DNA of 64,000 nt from an uncultured Saprospiraceae bacterium. GTDB taxonomy: Bacteria; Bacteroidota; Bacteroidia; Chitinophagales; Saprospiraceae. Under the pieces are notes generated by a model. That model did not search any database. It had not been told where the DNA came from and saw only the letters and a list, made by a program, of their open reading frames with translations. Below, piece after piece: positions 36,791 through 44,328 of this stretch (positions within the stretch are counted from its first letter, which is position 1; every line of letters begins with the position of its first letter). The stretch covers positions 1 to 64,000 of the forward strand of contig CALIAG010000184.1 of NCBI GenBank assembly GCA_938041325.1, in the 5' to 3' direction. A program made the position numbers and the translations under genes.

Positions 36791-37359
36791 GGTTCTTTAG
36801 GAATGATTCATTACATTGTTTCAATGTGATAGGTTAATTTTTCCTTGAAACAAATATTGAATCTAATTGCAAACGACTTGATTCGCAGGACTTCATCCTA
36901 AGAATTGACAAGGATGAACTCCAAAAAGGATTAGACATATTTTTACAGATGTCCGAAATTTGGCAGCCTTTCTGAGATTGGTGCCAAAAAAATTCATAGG
37001 ATTAGTGAAAACCAAGCTCCATCAAATATCACTATCAATGATGGACAGATAATTATCTTACCTAATTGTGTTTTTTCATAGCAAATGTAAGGGAGTCTTT
37101 GCTGCTGGGCAGCAATAATACTAATCGGTATTGTCCAAGCTAGCAAGCAAGTGGACGATTAAAAGTGTGTCGGTTAAAGGGAACTTCTTAGAAAGGGTTT
37201 TAGGAAGAAGCTTGAGCAATTGCCTAAATTGTTTCAAACCTTAAAACAAATATAGATTGAAATTTCTGAAATAGAATGGTGAAGGGGACGTCGTTTTTAA
37301 AACGGTGCTTTTTGAGAAGGGTACGGTGGAAAAGATTGAGTAAAAGGAAAAACGACCAA
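36791..37359. other. Gene-free stretch with possible decayed coding remnants
   Basis: About 570 bp without an intact gene. Between about 36850 and 37080 two plus-strand frames read protein-like without a start codon: one ends in ELQKGLDIFLQMSEIWQPF and stop, the next frame continues to ISENQAPSNITINDGQIIIL and stop. This could be a frameshifted gene tail, but no family is recognisable. The rest shows nothing. Confidence 0.25.
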
Positions 37360-37364
37360 ATAAA

Positions 37365-37394
37365 AAAGCTCCCTTTTTTGAAAAAGGAAGCTTT
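37365..37394 (-). terminator. Terminator after tRNA-Gln
   Basis: On the minus strand AAAGCTTCCTTTTT, loop CAAA, then AAGGGAGCTTT followed by TTTATTTGG. The stem begins 3 nt after the tRNA and includes one bulge. Confidence 0.75.
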
Positions 37395-37396
37395 AG

Positions 37397-37467
37397 TTGA
37401 CCCACAAGGACTCGAACCTTGAATAACGGTACCAAAAACCGTAGTGTTACCATTACACCATGGGTCA
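37397..37467 (-). tRNA. tRNA-Gln (UUG anticodon)
   Basis: A complete 71-nt cloverleaf on the minus strand: acceptor TGACCCA/TGGGTCA, D arm GTGT...ACAC, anticodon stem ACGGT/ACCGT with loop TTTTGGT (anticodon TTG), T arm CAAGG/CCTTG with TTCGAGT loop, discriminator A. The U1-A72 pair is characteristic of bacterial tRNA-Gln. CCA is not encoded. Confidence 0.95.
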
Positions 37468-37552
37468 ATCCGTGCTTTTAAGAAGCGATTGCAAATTTAT
37501 AACAAATAAAGGAATATGTAAAGTTCCTTTTCAGGTTTTTTTAAAGAAAGTT

Positions 37553-38398
37553 TTATGCTCGAAGGTCTTTTGATGCAATTAATGACACTATTTTGTTGAA
37601 TAACTGCTCATCATTCAGAATATCATACAGGATTTCGTGGTATTCTGCAAAGCTCGGTAAGTTATTGTGCCCGCCATCTTCGATATTAAAAAGTTGACTT
37701 TTATGGCCCGCGACCTCTTTTAACTTCAAACTATCTTTAAATGGGATGAGCCGATCCTTGTTTCCATGAATAAAAAATATTGGACAGGTTACTTTTTTGA
37801 TAAACAAATCTGTTCGAATTTGATATTTTAAAAGCCATTTGATAGGAAGAATGAATCCGTATCTTTTTATTTGATTAAGAAAACTGAAATAAGGAGAGTC
37901 TAAAATCAGCATTTTAGGACTGTTCCATGAAGCAATTCGAGTAGCTATACCACTTCCCAGTGAGCGACCATAAATAATAATTCTATCCTCTGTATATTTT
38001 TCGGAAAGCCATTTATAGACATGTTGTGTATCGTTATACAAAATGGATTCCGTTCTTTTGCCACGACTCTTTCCAAATCCACGATAATCAATCATGAAAA
38101 AATCATAGCCCTTGCTCACGAAATCTCGAGCGAATTTACCCCATCCTTTAATTGATCTGGAATTTCCTTTGAAATAATAAACGACTCCTTTTGAGTTAGG
38201 TACTTTAAAATGTAATCCATTTATTGTCCCTCCATCTTCCATTTCGAAATTCACTTCATCAAAAGGGAAAGGGTAATCGTATTTAAAATGCTGAGGGAGA
38301 ATTTCGGGGCGGAAAAAAAAGTAATCTTGGATAAAATAGAACAATAGGCACAGCACTACATATACTATTGCTATTGTTATGAAAATATTGATATCCAT
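37553..38398 (-). CDS. Membrane-anchored alpha/beta hydrolase
   Basis: A 281-residue alpha/beta-hydrolase of the BEM46/FrsA-like group. Residues 5-25 are a membrane anchor. The oxyanion segment is YYFKGNSRSIKGW, the nucleophile Ser sits in YGRSLGSGIA (about residue 145), Asp in HGNKDRLIPF (about 220) and His in EDGGHNNLPSF (about 250), so the triad is complete. Substrate unknown: esterase or peptidase activity on small molecules is likely. It follows hpt on the same strand after 85 bp. Confidence 0.85.
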   Translation of the reverse strand: MDINIFITIAIVYVVLCLLFYFIQDYFFFRPEILPQHFKYDYPFPFDEVNFEMEDGGTINGLHFKVPNSKGVVYYFKGNSRSIKGWGKFARDFVSKGYDFFMIDYRGFGKSRGKRTESILYNDTQHVYKWLSEKYTEDRIIIYGRSLGSGIATRIASWNSPKMLILDSPYFSFLNQIKRYGFILPIKWLLKYQIRTDLFIKKVTCPIFFIHGNKDRLIPFKDSLKLKEVAGHKSQLFNIEDGGHNNLPSFAEYHEILYDILNDEQLFNKIVSLIASKDLRA

Positions 38399-38483
38399 AC
38401 TTTTTTAATCCTGTTTGGAAAGATTGACCATTACGATCAGCTACAAGATTTAAATTACCTTTTTTTACTGAGATATAAAAGCA

Positions 38484-39053
38484 TCAAGCAGGAGGATCGG
38501 TAAGCTGATAAATGTCTGCTAGATTTCTACCTAGTTCATTATAGTCCAGTCCATATCCAATGACGAATTTGTTTTCTATTTCGAAACCAAGGTATTTTAT
38601 ATCCAATGGAAATTGTAAGGCATCAGGTTTTAATAAAAGAGAGGTCAATTCAACGGAAGCGGGGCCTAGTTTTTCAAGCGTTCCTAAAAACTGTGATAAG
38701 GTATTTCCGGTATCAATGATGTCTTCAATAATGATAAGGTGTCTACCTTTTACATCAACATCCAAACCGATTAATTCTTGAACCTTTCCAGTTGAGTTTA
38801 ATCCTGAATAAGAAGATAATTTTACAAAACATATTTCACAGTCTCCTTCAAAAGCACGTGTAACATCTGCTGCGAAAATGTAAGCACCATTTAGGACACT
38901 AATAAAAATGGGCGTTTTATCCTTATAGTCCTCACTAAGTGTGAGCCCTAACTGTTTGACACGATCTTGAATTTTTTCTTTTGTAATAAAAGGAGTAAAG
39001 TAAAGGTCATGTGCTTTTACAATTTTGTCCATGTTGTTGATTGTAACTTCCAT
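38484..39053 (-). CDS. hpt: Hypoxanthine phosphoribosyltransferase
   Basis: A 189-residue purine-salvage enzyme that joins hypoxanthine (and usually guanine) to PRPP. The PRPP-binding loop is HLIIIEDIIDTGNTLSQF (about 104-121); VLNGAYIFAADV near residue 55 is the conserved loop I. KFVIGYGLDYNELGRN matches the base-binding C-terminal motif. The ATG at 39032 (MDKIVK) is an alternative start. Only 1 bp separates it from the M28 peptidase stop, so both are likely translated from one mRNA. Confidence 0.93.
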   Translation of the reverse strand: MEVTINNMDKIVKAHDLYFTPFITKEKIQDRVKQLGLTLSEDYKDKTPIFISVLNGAYIFAADVTRAFEGDCEICFVKLSSYSGLNSTGKVQELIGLDVDVKGRHLIIIEDIIDTGNTLSQFLGTLEKLGPASVELTSLLLKPDALQFPLDIKYLGFEIENKFVIGYGLDYNELGRNLADIYQLTDPPA

Positions 39054-39054
39054 T

Positions 39055-40467
39055 TTATTCTTTATTATCTAGTCCATATTTATCCAACAAATATACTAAA
39101 CTCGTGATTGATGCAGCACCTAATTCTAATTCTCGTTTATTTACTGCTTCAATTCGGTCTATTTTGGTATGATGATAGTCAAAATATCTTTGCGAATCGG
39201 GTCTAAAACCAATTAGAATTCCATTTTGAGATTTAAGTGGCGTTATATCTGCTCCCCCTCCACCCTTTTCAAAAGCAAGGCGATAAGGCTCAAGTAAAGG
39301 TAGCCATTGGGTTAGCTGCTTATATTTATCTTTGAATATTTCATCCACGGCATCACAACTAAATCCTCTAGGGGTAAATCCACCTGCATCAGATTCTATA
39401 GCTGCCATATGAAATTCTTTGTTTTCATTAGACACTTTAGCATATTCTGTAGCTCCGGCAAGTCCGTTTTCTTCATTCATAAAAAGAACACAACGGATTG
39501 TTCTTTTTGGTTTGTAGTTTAGGTTTTTAAGAATATTGAAAACTTCCATTGAATGGACGCAGCCCGCACCATCATCGTGTGCACCTCCTCCAATATCCCA
39601 GGAATCCAAATGACCACCGACTAAGATGATTTCTTCTGGTTTTTCTGATCCTTTAATTTCACCAATTACATTATAAGATATGGCATCGGGCATTTTCTTT
39701 GGGTTTGCCCTAATAAATACTTTTACGGTTTTGTTTTGTTTAATTTGATCACTTAAAAATTCTGCATCATTGGTGCTAATGGCAAGAGCTGCTATCGGTT
39801 CTATTCCTTCTTCGAAAATAGTAACTCCAGTATGAGGAACGTCATCGAGCCTCCCCGTCATAGATCTGACCAAAGTTCCCACCGCCCCATATTTCGCAGC
39901 TTTTGCAGGACCGAATACTCTTTGATCAACGGCACCACCGTAGGCATAAAATGTTCTAATATACTTTTGATTAAAAGGGCGGTTAAAAAAAACGATTTTA
40001 CCTTCGATGTTTTCTCTTCCTAATTTATCAAGATCTGCTAATTCCATAACTTCGATGACATCTGCTGTAATGCCTTGTGCGCCTGTGCCACCAGAGTTTC
40101 CTAAAGCCGCAGCCTGCATGGTTTTCTTTTCTACACTTCCAAAAGGCATTATTTGGGCAATTTCCATATCTCCTCTTACCCAATGTGGAACGGTACATTC
40201 CTGAAGCCAAACTTTATCCAATGCCAAGGTATCCATAATCTTTTTAGTGTATTCCACTGCTTCTTGAGCTTCATCAGAGCCACTTATTCTTCCTCCTATA
40301 TTTTCAGATAGGTGGAATAGCCAATCATACGCAGAACCGTTGACCAAGGCTTGGTCATAGATACTCCGAATGAAAAAAGCATCTTCATCTTTTTCTGCTT
40401 CTTGAGCGAATACAGAGTTTGTTTGCAGAAGAAAAAGGAAAAAAGGAAGTAGGAAAATTTTATTCAT
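39055..40467 (-). CDS. M28-family metallopeptidase (exported)
   Basis: From the ATG at 40467 the product has 470 residues, beginning with a clean signal peptide (MNKIFLLPFFLFLLQTNSVFAQ). The longer frame from 40545 would bury that signal. A PA-domain insert lies at about 120-250. The di-zinc M28 site is visible: HLDSWDIGGGAHDDGAG (about 290-306), then NEENGLAG (about 335), ESDAGGFTPRGF and HHTKIDRIEAV (about 445). It should be a periplasmic or surface aminopeptidase/carboxypeptidase similar to the PGCP/Q type. Followed directly by hpt. Confidence 0.92.
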   Translation of the reverse strand: MNKIFLLPFFLFLLQTNSVFAQEAEKDEDAFFIRSIYDQALVNGSAYDWLFHLSENIGGRISGSDEAQEAVEYTKKIMDTLALDKVWLQECTVPHWVRGDMEIAQIMPFGSVEKKTMQAAALGNSGGTGAQGITADVIEVMELADLDKLGRENIEGKIVFFNRPFNQKYIRTFYAYGGAVDQRVFGPAKAAKYGAVGTLVRSMTGRLDDVPHTGVTIFEEGIEPIAALAISTNDAEFLSDQIKQNKTVKVFIRANPKKMPDAISYNVIGEIKGSEKPEEIILVGGHLDSWDIGGGAHDDGAGCVHSMEVFNILKNLNYKPKRTIRCVLFMNEENGLAGATEYAKVSNENKEFHMAAIESDAGGFTPRGFSCDAVDEIFKDKYKQLTQWLPLLEPYRLAFEKGGGGADITPLKSQNGILIGFRPDSQRYFDYHHTKIDRIEAVNKRELELGAASITSLVYLLDKYGLDNKE

Positions 40468-40690
40468 AATGAAAGGAATTATTAAAAAGAGAAAATATAG
40501 AAGTATAAATGTATCGTTTTTCGAGTTTAAAAAATATTTTTTCAAAAAATCTCAAAAAAAACATTCTAGCGAAAAATTCTGTTTAATCGGAGTTTACAAT
40601 ATAAAATTTTTTAATCCTATGTCTTTACTTTTAAAAAATGTATTATTTTCTGTATTTAATTGAATATCAGGGCTTTATATTTTAATGTCG

Positions 40691-40722
40691 TTGTAAAAAA
40701 AGAAGGAAATGCTTTATATTTG
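40691..40722 (+). promoter_or_regulatory. Promoter of a candidate small RNA
   Basis: TTG (40691-40693), 21 nt, then TATATTTG (40715-40722) fit the Bacteroidota consensus. No reading frame of note follows; a strong terminator comes 111 nt later. Confidence 0.5.
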
Positions 40723-40725
40723 TAT

Positions 40726-40865
40726 TACACAAGCTTAGATATTAAGCTTAATTCAATGAAAATCGTTTGCTGTTCTTTTGAGAACATTCAAATATATAAG
40801 AACTAATAATTTGGTTTTATTTGGTTAGGGCTGAGGTAGTACACACGTGCTACCTCTACTTTTTT
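40726..40865 (+). ncRNA. Candidate structured small RNA (about 140 nt)
   Basis: Bounded by a consensus promoter and an intrinsic terminator, with no coding frame of note. Predicted stems: AAGCTTA/TAAGCTT (40731-40749), GTTCT/AGAAC around TTTG (40772-40785) and the terminator stem. The remainder is AT-rich. The expected length is about 140 nt. It does not show the long single hairpin of 6S RNA nor the GGAA-tetraloop form of SRP RNA, so no known family is assigned. It might instead be an attenuated leader of the sigma gene 270 bp on. Confidence 0.4.
40833..40865 (+). terminator. Terminator of the candidate small RNA
   Basis: GAGGTAGTA (40833-40841) pairs with TGCTACCTC (40848-40856), nine pairs with one wobble, loop CACACG, followed by TACTTTTTT. 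Confidence 0.8.
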
Positions 40866-41135
40866 ATATACCAGTGTGAAACTCCAACCTGTTATTCCTC
40901 TCTTTTGAAAATTTAACTTATCAATAGTAGTGTCTTTTTCAAAAACTTACGTCTTAAGAAAAGTATCCTCAAAATAGCTTTGGGGAGTTAAAGTTAAGGA
41001 GTAGGATAAATTTTTATTTACCTGTTTTCAACATATTATAGATTATTGTTTTATTTAGCTTATTTTTGCACCTACTTGTAAGAATTTTTTTAGAGAAATA
41101 GAACATTAACAAAAACATTTGTGAAAACCCCATCG

Positions 41136-41720
41136 ATGCAAAATAGCCCTCGTGGCAAAGTCGGTAGCTCAAAGAAGACGGACAGTGAGATAGTTAGATT
41201 GTATTTGCAAACTAGAAATTCGGATTACTTCCAAATACTATATAAGAGGTATTCTAGTAAAATCTACAGCAAATGCATCTCCTTATTGAAAGATGAGTCT
41301 TTGGCGCAAGATGCTACACAGGATGTATTCACAAAGATATATCTGAATATAGCTAAGTTTAGTGAACGTTCGAAGTTCTCGACTTGGGTGTACTCTATTA
41401 CCTATAACTATTGTATCGATTTTATTCGAAAAAAGAAAAAAGAGAAAAACCTTTTTTCTGATGACTTAGAAAACAGCCCTGATATAGTAGAAGAAGTACC
41501 AGACCAAGAGCTTCTGCAAATGGAAGTCCATCGCTTGAAAAGAGTTTTGGAAAATATTCCAACTGGAGACAAGGCAATCCTTTTGATGAAATATCAAGAT
41601 GAAATGTCTATCAAAGAGATTGCACATAACTTGGAAAAGTCTGAAAGTGCTATAAAAATGAAGATTAAACGCGCAAAACATAAGGCGCAAAAGACTTATA
41701 AAGAAATTTTTCAATCATAA
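41136..41720 (+). CDS. ECF sigma factor (SigW/SigX-like)
   Basis: From the ATG at 41136 the product has 194 residues (a GTG 15 bp upstream is in frame). Region 2 (about 27-100) contains QILYKRYSSKIYSKC, LAQDATQDVFTKIY and FSTWVYSITYNYCIDFIRK; region 4 (about 135-185) contains GDKAILLMKYQDEMSIKEIA and SESAIKMKIKRAKHK. No anti-sigma gene of FecR or RsiW type is adjacent. Twelve bp downstream begins a small acidic protein, then a CmpX-like channel, which suggests an envelope-stress role. Confidence 0.9.
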   Translation: MQNSPRGKVGSSKKTDSEIVRLYLQTRNSDYFQILYKRYSSKIYSKCISLLKDESLAQDATQDVFTKIYLNIAKFSERSKFSTWVYSITYNYCIDFIRKKKKEKNLFSDDLENSPDIVEEVPDQELLQMEVHRLKRVLENIPTGDKAILLMKYQDEMSIKEIAHNLEKSESAIKMKIKRAKHKAQKTYKEIFQS

Positions 41721-41732
41721 TTGCGATAATTC

Positions 41733-42032
41733 ATGGCAGCAACAGAAGAAAATAGTTTTAAGCGCTTACAAGAAGAGCAAGAAAATCAACATGCTTCTCC
41801 GCCCCCTGAAATTGAAAATAATATAATGGGAAGTATGAGAGTCGCTCATTTTATGGGAAATATAGTAGAACTATATTTACCAAGAGTATTCGATTTGATC
41901 TTAGCATTATTTGGAAGCAAAAAGGAAGAAGAGGAAAAAAAAACTGAAGAAGAGATAGATACTAAAAATTCAGATTCAGATAATGCACCTGAAGGGAATG
42001 CTATTTCAGATGAACTTTCCGATTTGGACTAA
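41733..42032 (+). CDS. Small acidic protein in the sigma-channel operon
   Basis: A 99-residue protein, 12 bp after the sigma gene. One hydrophobic amphipathic stretch lies at about 34-68 (MGNIVELYLPRVFDLILALFG), between a Glu/Gln-rich start and a highly acidic tail (KKEEEEKKTEEEIDT..., ending DELSDLD). Unrecognised. Position between a sigma factor and a channel would fit a regulator or membrane-proximal partner, but no known anti-sigma motif is seen. Confidence 0.7.
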   Translation: MAATEENSFKRLQEEQENQHASPPPEIENNIMGSMRVAHFMGNIVELYLPRVFDLILALFGSKKEEEEKKTEEEIDTKNSDSDNAPEGNAISDELSDLD

Positions 42033-42116
42033 TATATAAAGATAAATAATACACAACACTTTTAGATTTTCTTGAAGTTTGAAGAAAATCAGAACCAAAA
42101 AACGAACACTATTGTT

Positions 42117-42926
42117 ATGGAAAGAATATTAGGAATTCTGGTAAATCTGTATGACAATTTTATAGAAGTCTTGCCTAATATTTTAGGTGCCATAATCTTA
42201 TTTATTGTTGGCTGGATTGTAGCAAAAATAGCGGCTCGTATAATCAAAAAAGTATGCAAAGCTATTGGTCTAGATACCTTAGCAGAGCATCTAAACAAGA
42301 TTGATATAGTAAGTCAATCGAATATTAAAGTAGTACCAAGTAAAATACTTTCTAAGGTATTCTACTATATAATACTTTTAATTTTCACGATTGCAGCCAC
42401 AGAGGTACTCGGAATGGAGGAGGTGTCAGCGCTAGTTTCAAGCTTGCTTTCATATATACCCCGAATTATAGCAGCTCTATTATTGATGGTTATAGGAATT
42501 GTAATTGCAGATTTTCTTAAGAATATAATTATTACAACGACAGAATCCTTAGGAATTCCATCAGCTAAAATCATAGGTCTATTTGTTTTCTATTTTGTGT
42601 TATTGATGACCGTAGTGACTGCATTGAAGCAGTTGGGTATCGATACAGAATTTATTCAAAGTAACCTTACAGTAATAATAGGTGGTCTTGTTTTTGCTTT
42701 CGCTTTGGGATATGGTTTGGCTTCACGTGAAATGATGGCCAACTTTTTAGCCTCCTTTTATAGTAAAGAGAGATTCAAAATTGGAGATATTATTTCCGTT
42801 GAAGGTAAAAAAGGTGAAGTTATTGACATGGACAGCTCGTCACTGACAATAGCAGCTTCTGACAAAATAATCATAGTTCCATTGAGTAAATTAACCTCAG
42901 GAACAGTAGAAATTTTCAATCAATGA
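42117..42926 (+). CDS. CmpX-like mechanosensitive-channel protein
   Basis: From the ATG at 42117 the product has 269 residues; an in-frame TTG at 42072 is unlikely. It has two TM-helix repeats (FIEVLPNILGAIILFIVGW, about 15-35; LLSYIPRIIAALLLMVIG, about 104-124), a further membrane pair, then an MscS-like pore helix (VFAFALGYGLASREMMANFLASF, about 205-228) and a short beta domain (KIGDIISVEGKKGEVI). The C-terminal alpha/beta vestibule of MscS is absent. This layout is that of CmpX proteins. It is the third gene of the sigma operon. Confidence 0.85.
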   Translation: MERILGILVNLYDNFIEVLPNILGAIILFIVGWIVAKIAARIIKKVCKAIGLDTLAEHLNKIDIVSQSNIKVVPSKILSKVFYYIILLIFTIAATEVLGMEEVSALVSSLLSYIPRIIAALLLMVIGIVIADFLKNIIITTTESLGIPSAKIIGLFVFYFVLLMTVVTALKQLGIDTEFIQSNLTVIIGGLVFAFALGYGLASREMMANFLASFYSKERFKIGDIISVEGKKGEVIDMDSSSLTIAASDKIIIVPLSKLTSGTVEIFNQ

Positions 42927-43104
42927 TTTATTTAAGACCTGAGTTCAGCCCTGAACGTATCAATTAATCCGATACAAAACCAATATTAAAATTTAAAAGA
43001 AAACAATTTTTTTTCTTTGCACAATTTATTTCAAAAGTGAAATTTATTGCATAAAATTTATTTTAATTTATCAACCTAGATTTAATCACTAAAACTAAAG
43101 TACG

Positions 43105-44130
43105 ATGATTAGGAAAGCCTTATTATTCACGATGGCATTGGTTTTCACCCAGTTTGTAAGTGCACAAACAATAGAGGAGTTGAAAACACAAAAAGGAGAA
43201 AAAGACGCTGCAATTGCTGCTTTACAAGCAGAATCAGATGCTCTTAAAACAAAAATTGACGAATTTCCAGGATGGAAAATCGGAGGTGTAGGAACAGTTG
43301 GATTTAACATTAATACCAACAACAACTGGTTTGCTTTAGGTAATCCAAATTCTGCATCTAATGGTATTGGATTGGGATTTGTTGGATATGCAAACAATGA
43401 TCAGCCAAAATACTTTTGGAGAAACGGATTGAATATTAACTTGAACCGTTTATCTACAAAATCTGATAAAGACAATGATGCAACAAGATCTGTAGCACTT
43501 TCTGATTTATTGGATTTCTCATCTTTATATGGTTACAAACTTAGCGACAACTTAGCAATATCTGCAGAGGTAAAATGGTTGTCTTCTTTGGTAGAGTTTG
43601 AGGCAAATGGAGATGGTGTAATTGATGATAAGTACCCATTAAGTTTGAACAACCCTGGACAGTTAGTAGCTTCTGCGGGTATTACTTGGACTCCAATTAC
43701 TGATCTTGTTGTTTTGATTCACCCTCTTGGGTATCAGAAAAACTGGCCAGGAGAATTTATTTCTTCTCCAGGAGCAAAAATTGGTGCAACTTATACGAAA
43801 GAGATCGTTCCTGGTGTAAAATGGAATTCAAGCTTAAGTGCATTTATTCCTTATACAAGTGGAGCTGATGTTAATCACGTAGATGCTGATGATGTAGCTT
43901 TGAGAACAGTAAGTTATGGAGGTGGAGACCTTGTTAACTGGGTTTGGAATAACGGTTTTTCTTTCACAGTATGGAAAGGAATTGGCGTTGGAGTTAACCT
44001 TGGTTTAAGAGGTGACCAACAGATCGCAGATAAAGGAAGATTAATTTCTGCTGCAGATCCTGCAACAGCTGACCTTAGCGATAATCCATTGCAATCTTTC
44101 TTCAACTTAGGATTGTCTTACGGATTCTAG
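43105..44130 (+). CDS. DUF3078 outer-membrane protein
   Basis: A 341-residue exported protein with signal peptide to about residue 20 (TQFVSAQ). A short coiled coil (about 22-50: TIEELKTQKGEKDAAIAALQ) precedes the DUF3078 barrel-like domain (GWKIGGVGTVGFNINTNNNW, ..., ending FFNLGLSYGF with terminal aromatic). DUF3078 is a Bacteroidota outer-membrane family of unknown function. It has its own strong terminator. It is in the place that oprF takes in the Pseudomonas sigX locus. Confidence 0.87.
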   Translation: MIRKALLFTMALVFTQFVSAQTIEELKTQKGEKDAAIAALQAESDALKTKIDEFPGWKIGGVGTVGFNINTNNNWFALGNPNSASNGIGLGFVGYANNDQPKYFWRNGLNINLNRLSTKSDKDNDATRSVALSDLLDFSSLYGYKLSDNLAISAEVKWLSSLVEFEANGDGVIDDKYPLSLNNPGQLVASAGITWTPITDLVVLIHPLGYQKNWPGEFISSPGAKIGATYTKEIVPGVKWNSSLSAFIPYTSGADVNHVDADDVALRTVSYGGGDLVNWVWNNGFSFTVWKGIGVGVNLGLRGDQQIADKGRLISAADPATADLSDNPLQSFFNLGLSYGF

Positions 44131-44153
44131 ATTATATAAAATAATAAAACATA

Positions 44154-44183
44154 AAGCCTGTTTCTTTTCGAAGAAACAGGCTT
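44154..44183 (+). terminator. Terminator after the DUF3078 gene
   Basis: AAGCCTGTTTCTT, TTCG tetraloop, AAGAAACAGGCTT, then TTGTTTTTT: a perfect 13-pair stem with T tract. Confidence 0.93.
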
Positions 44184-44328
44184 TTGTTTTTTAATTCTGC
44201 ACCCTTTCTCTTTCTGTAGTATTTGAATTTCTTATCTTTCGGCTACCAACTTAAATTCTTTTCCTTGCCGGAACCTTTTTATAAATCCTGAATATTTTTA
44301 AATTGGATTCTACCAAATAATCATCAGA

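Noticed and set aside
37241-37468. Minus-strand reading frame of 75 residues
   Set aside because: It overlaps the complete tRNA-Gln gene and its terminator, and the translation is low-complexity.
40726-40865. Assigning the candidate RNA to 6S, SRP or tmRNA
   Set aside because: No long single hairpin, no SRP tetraloop and no tRNA-like ends were visible; left as unassigned.
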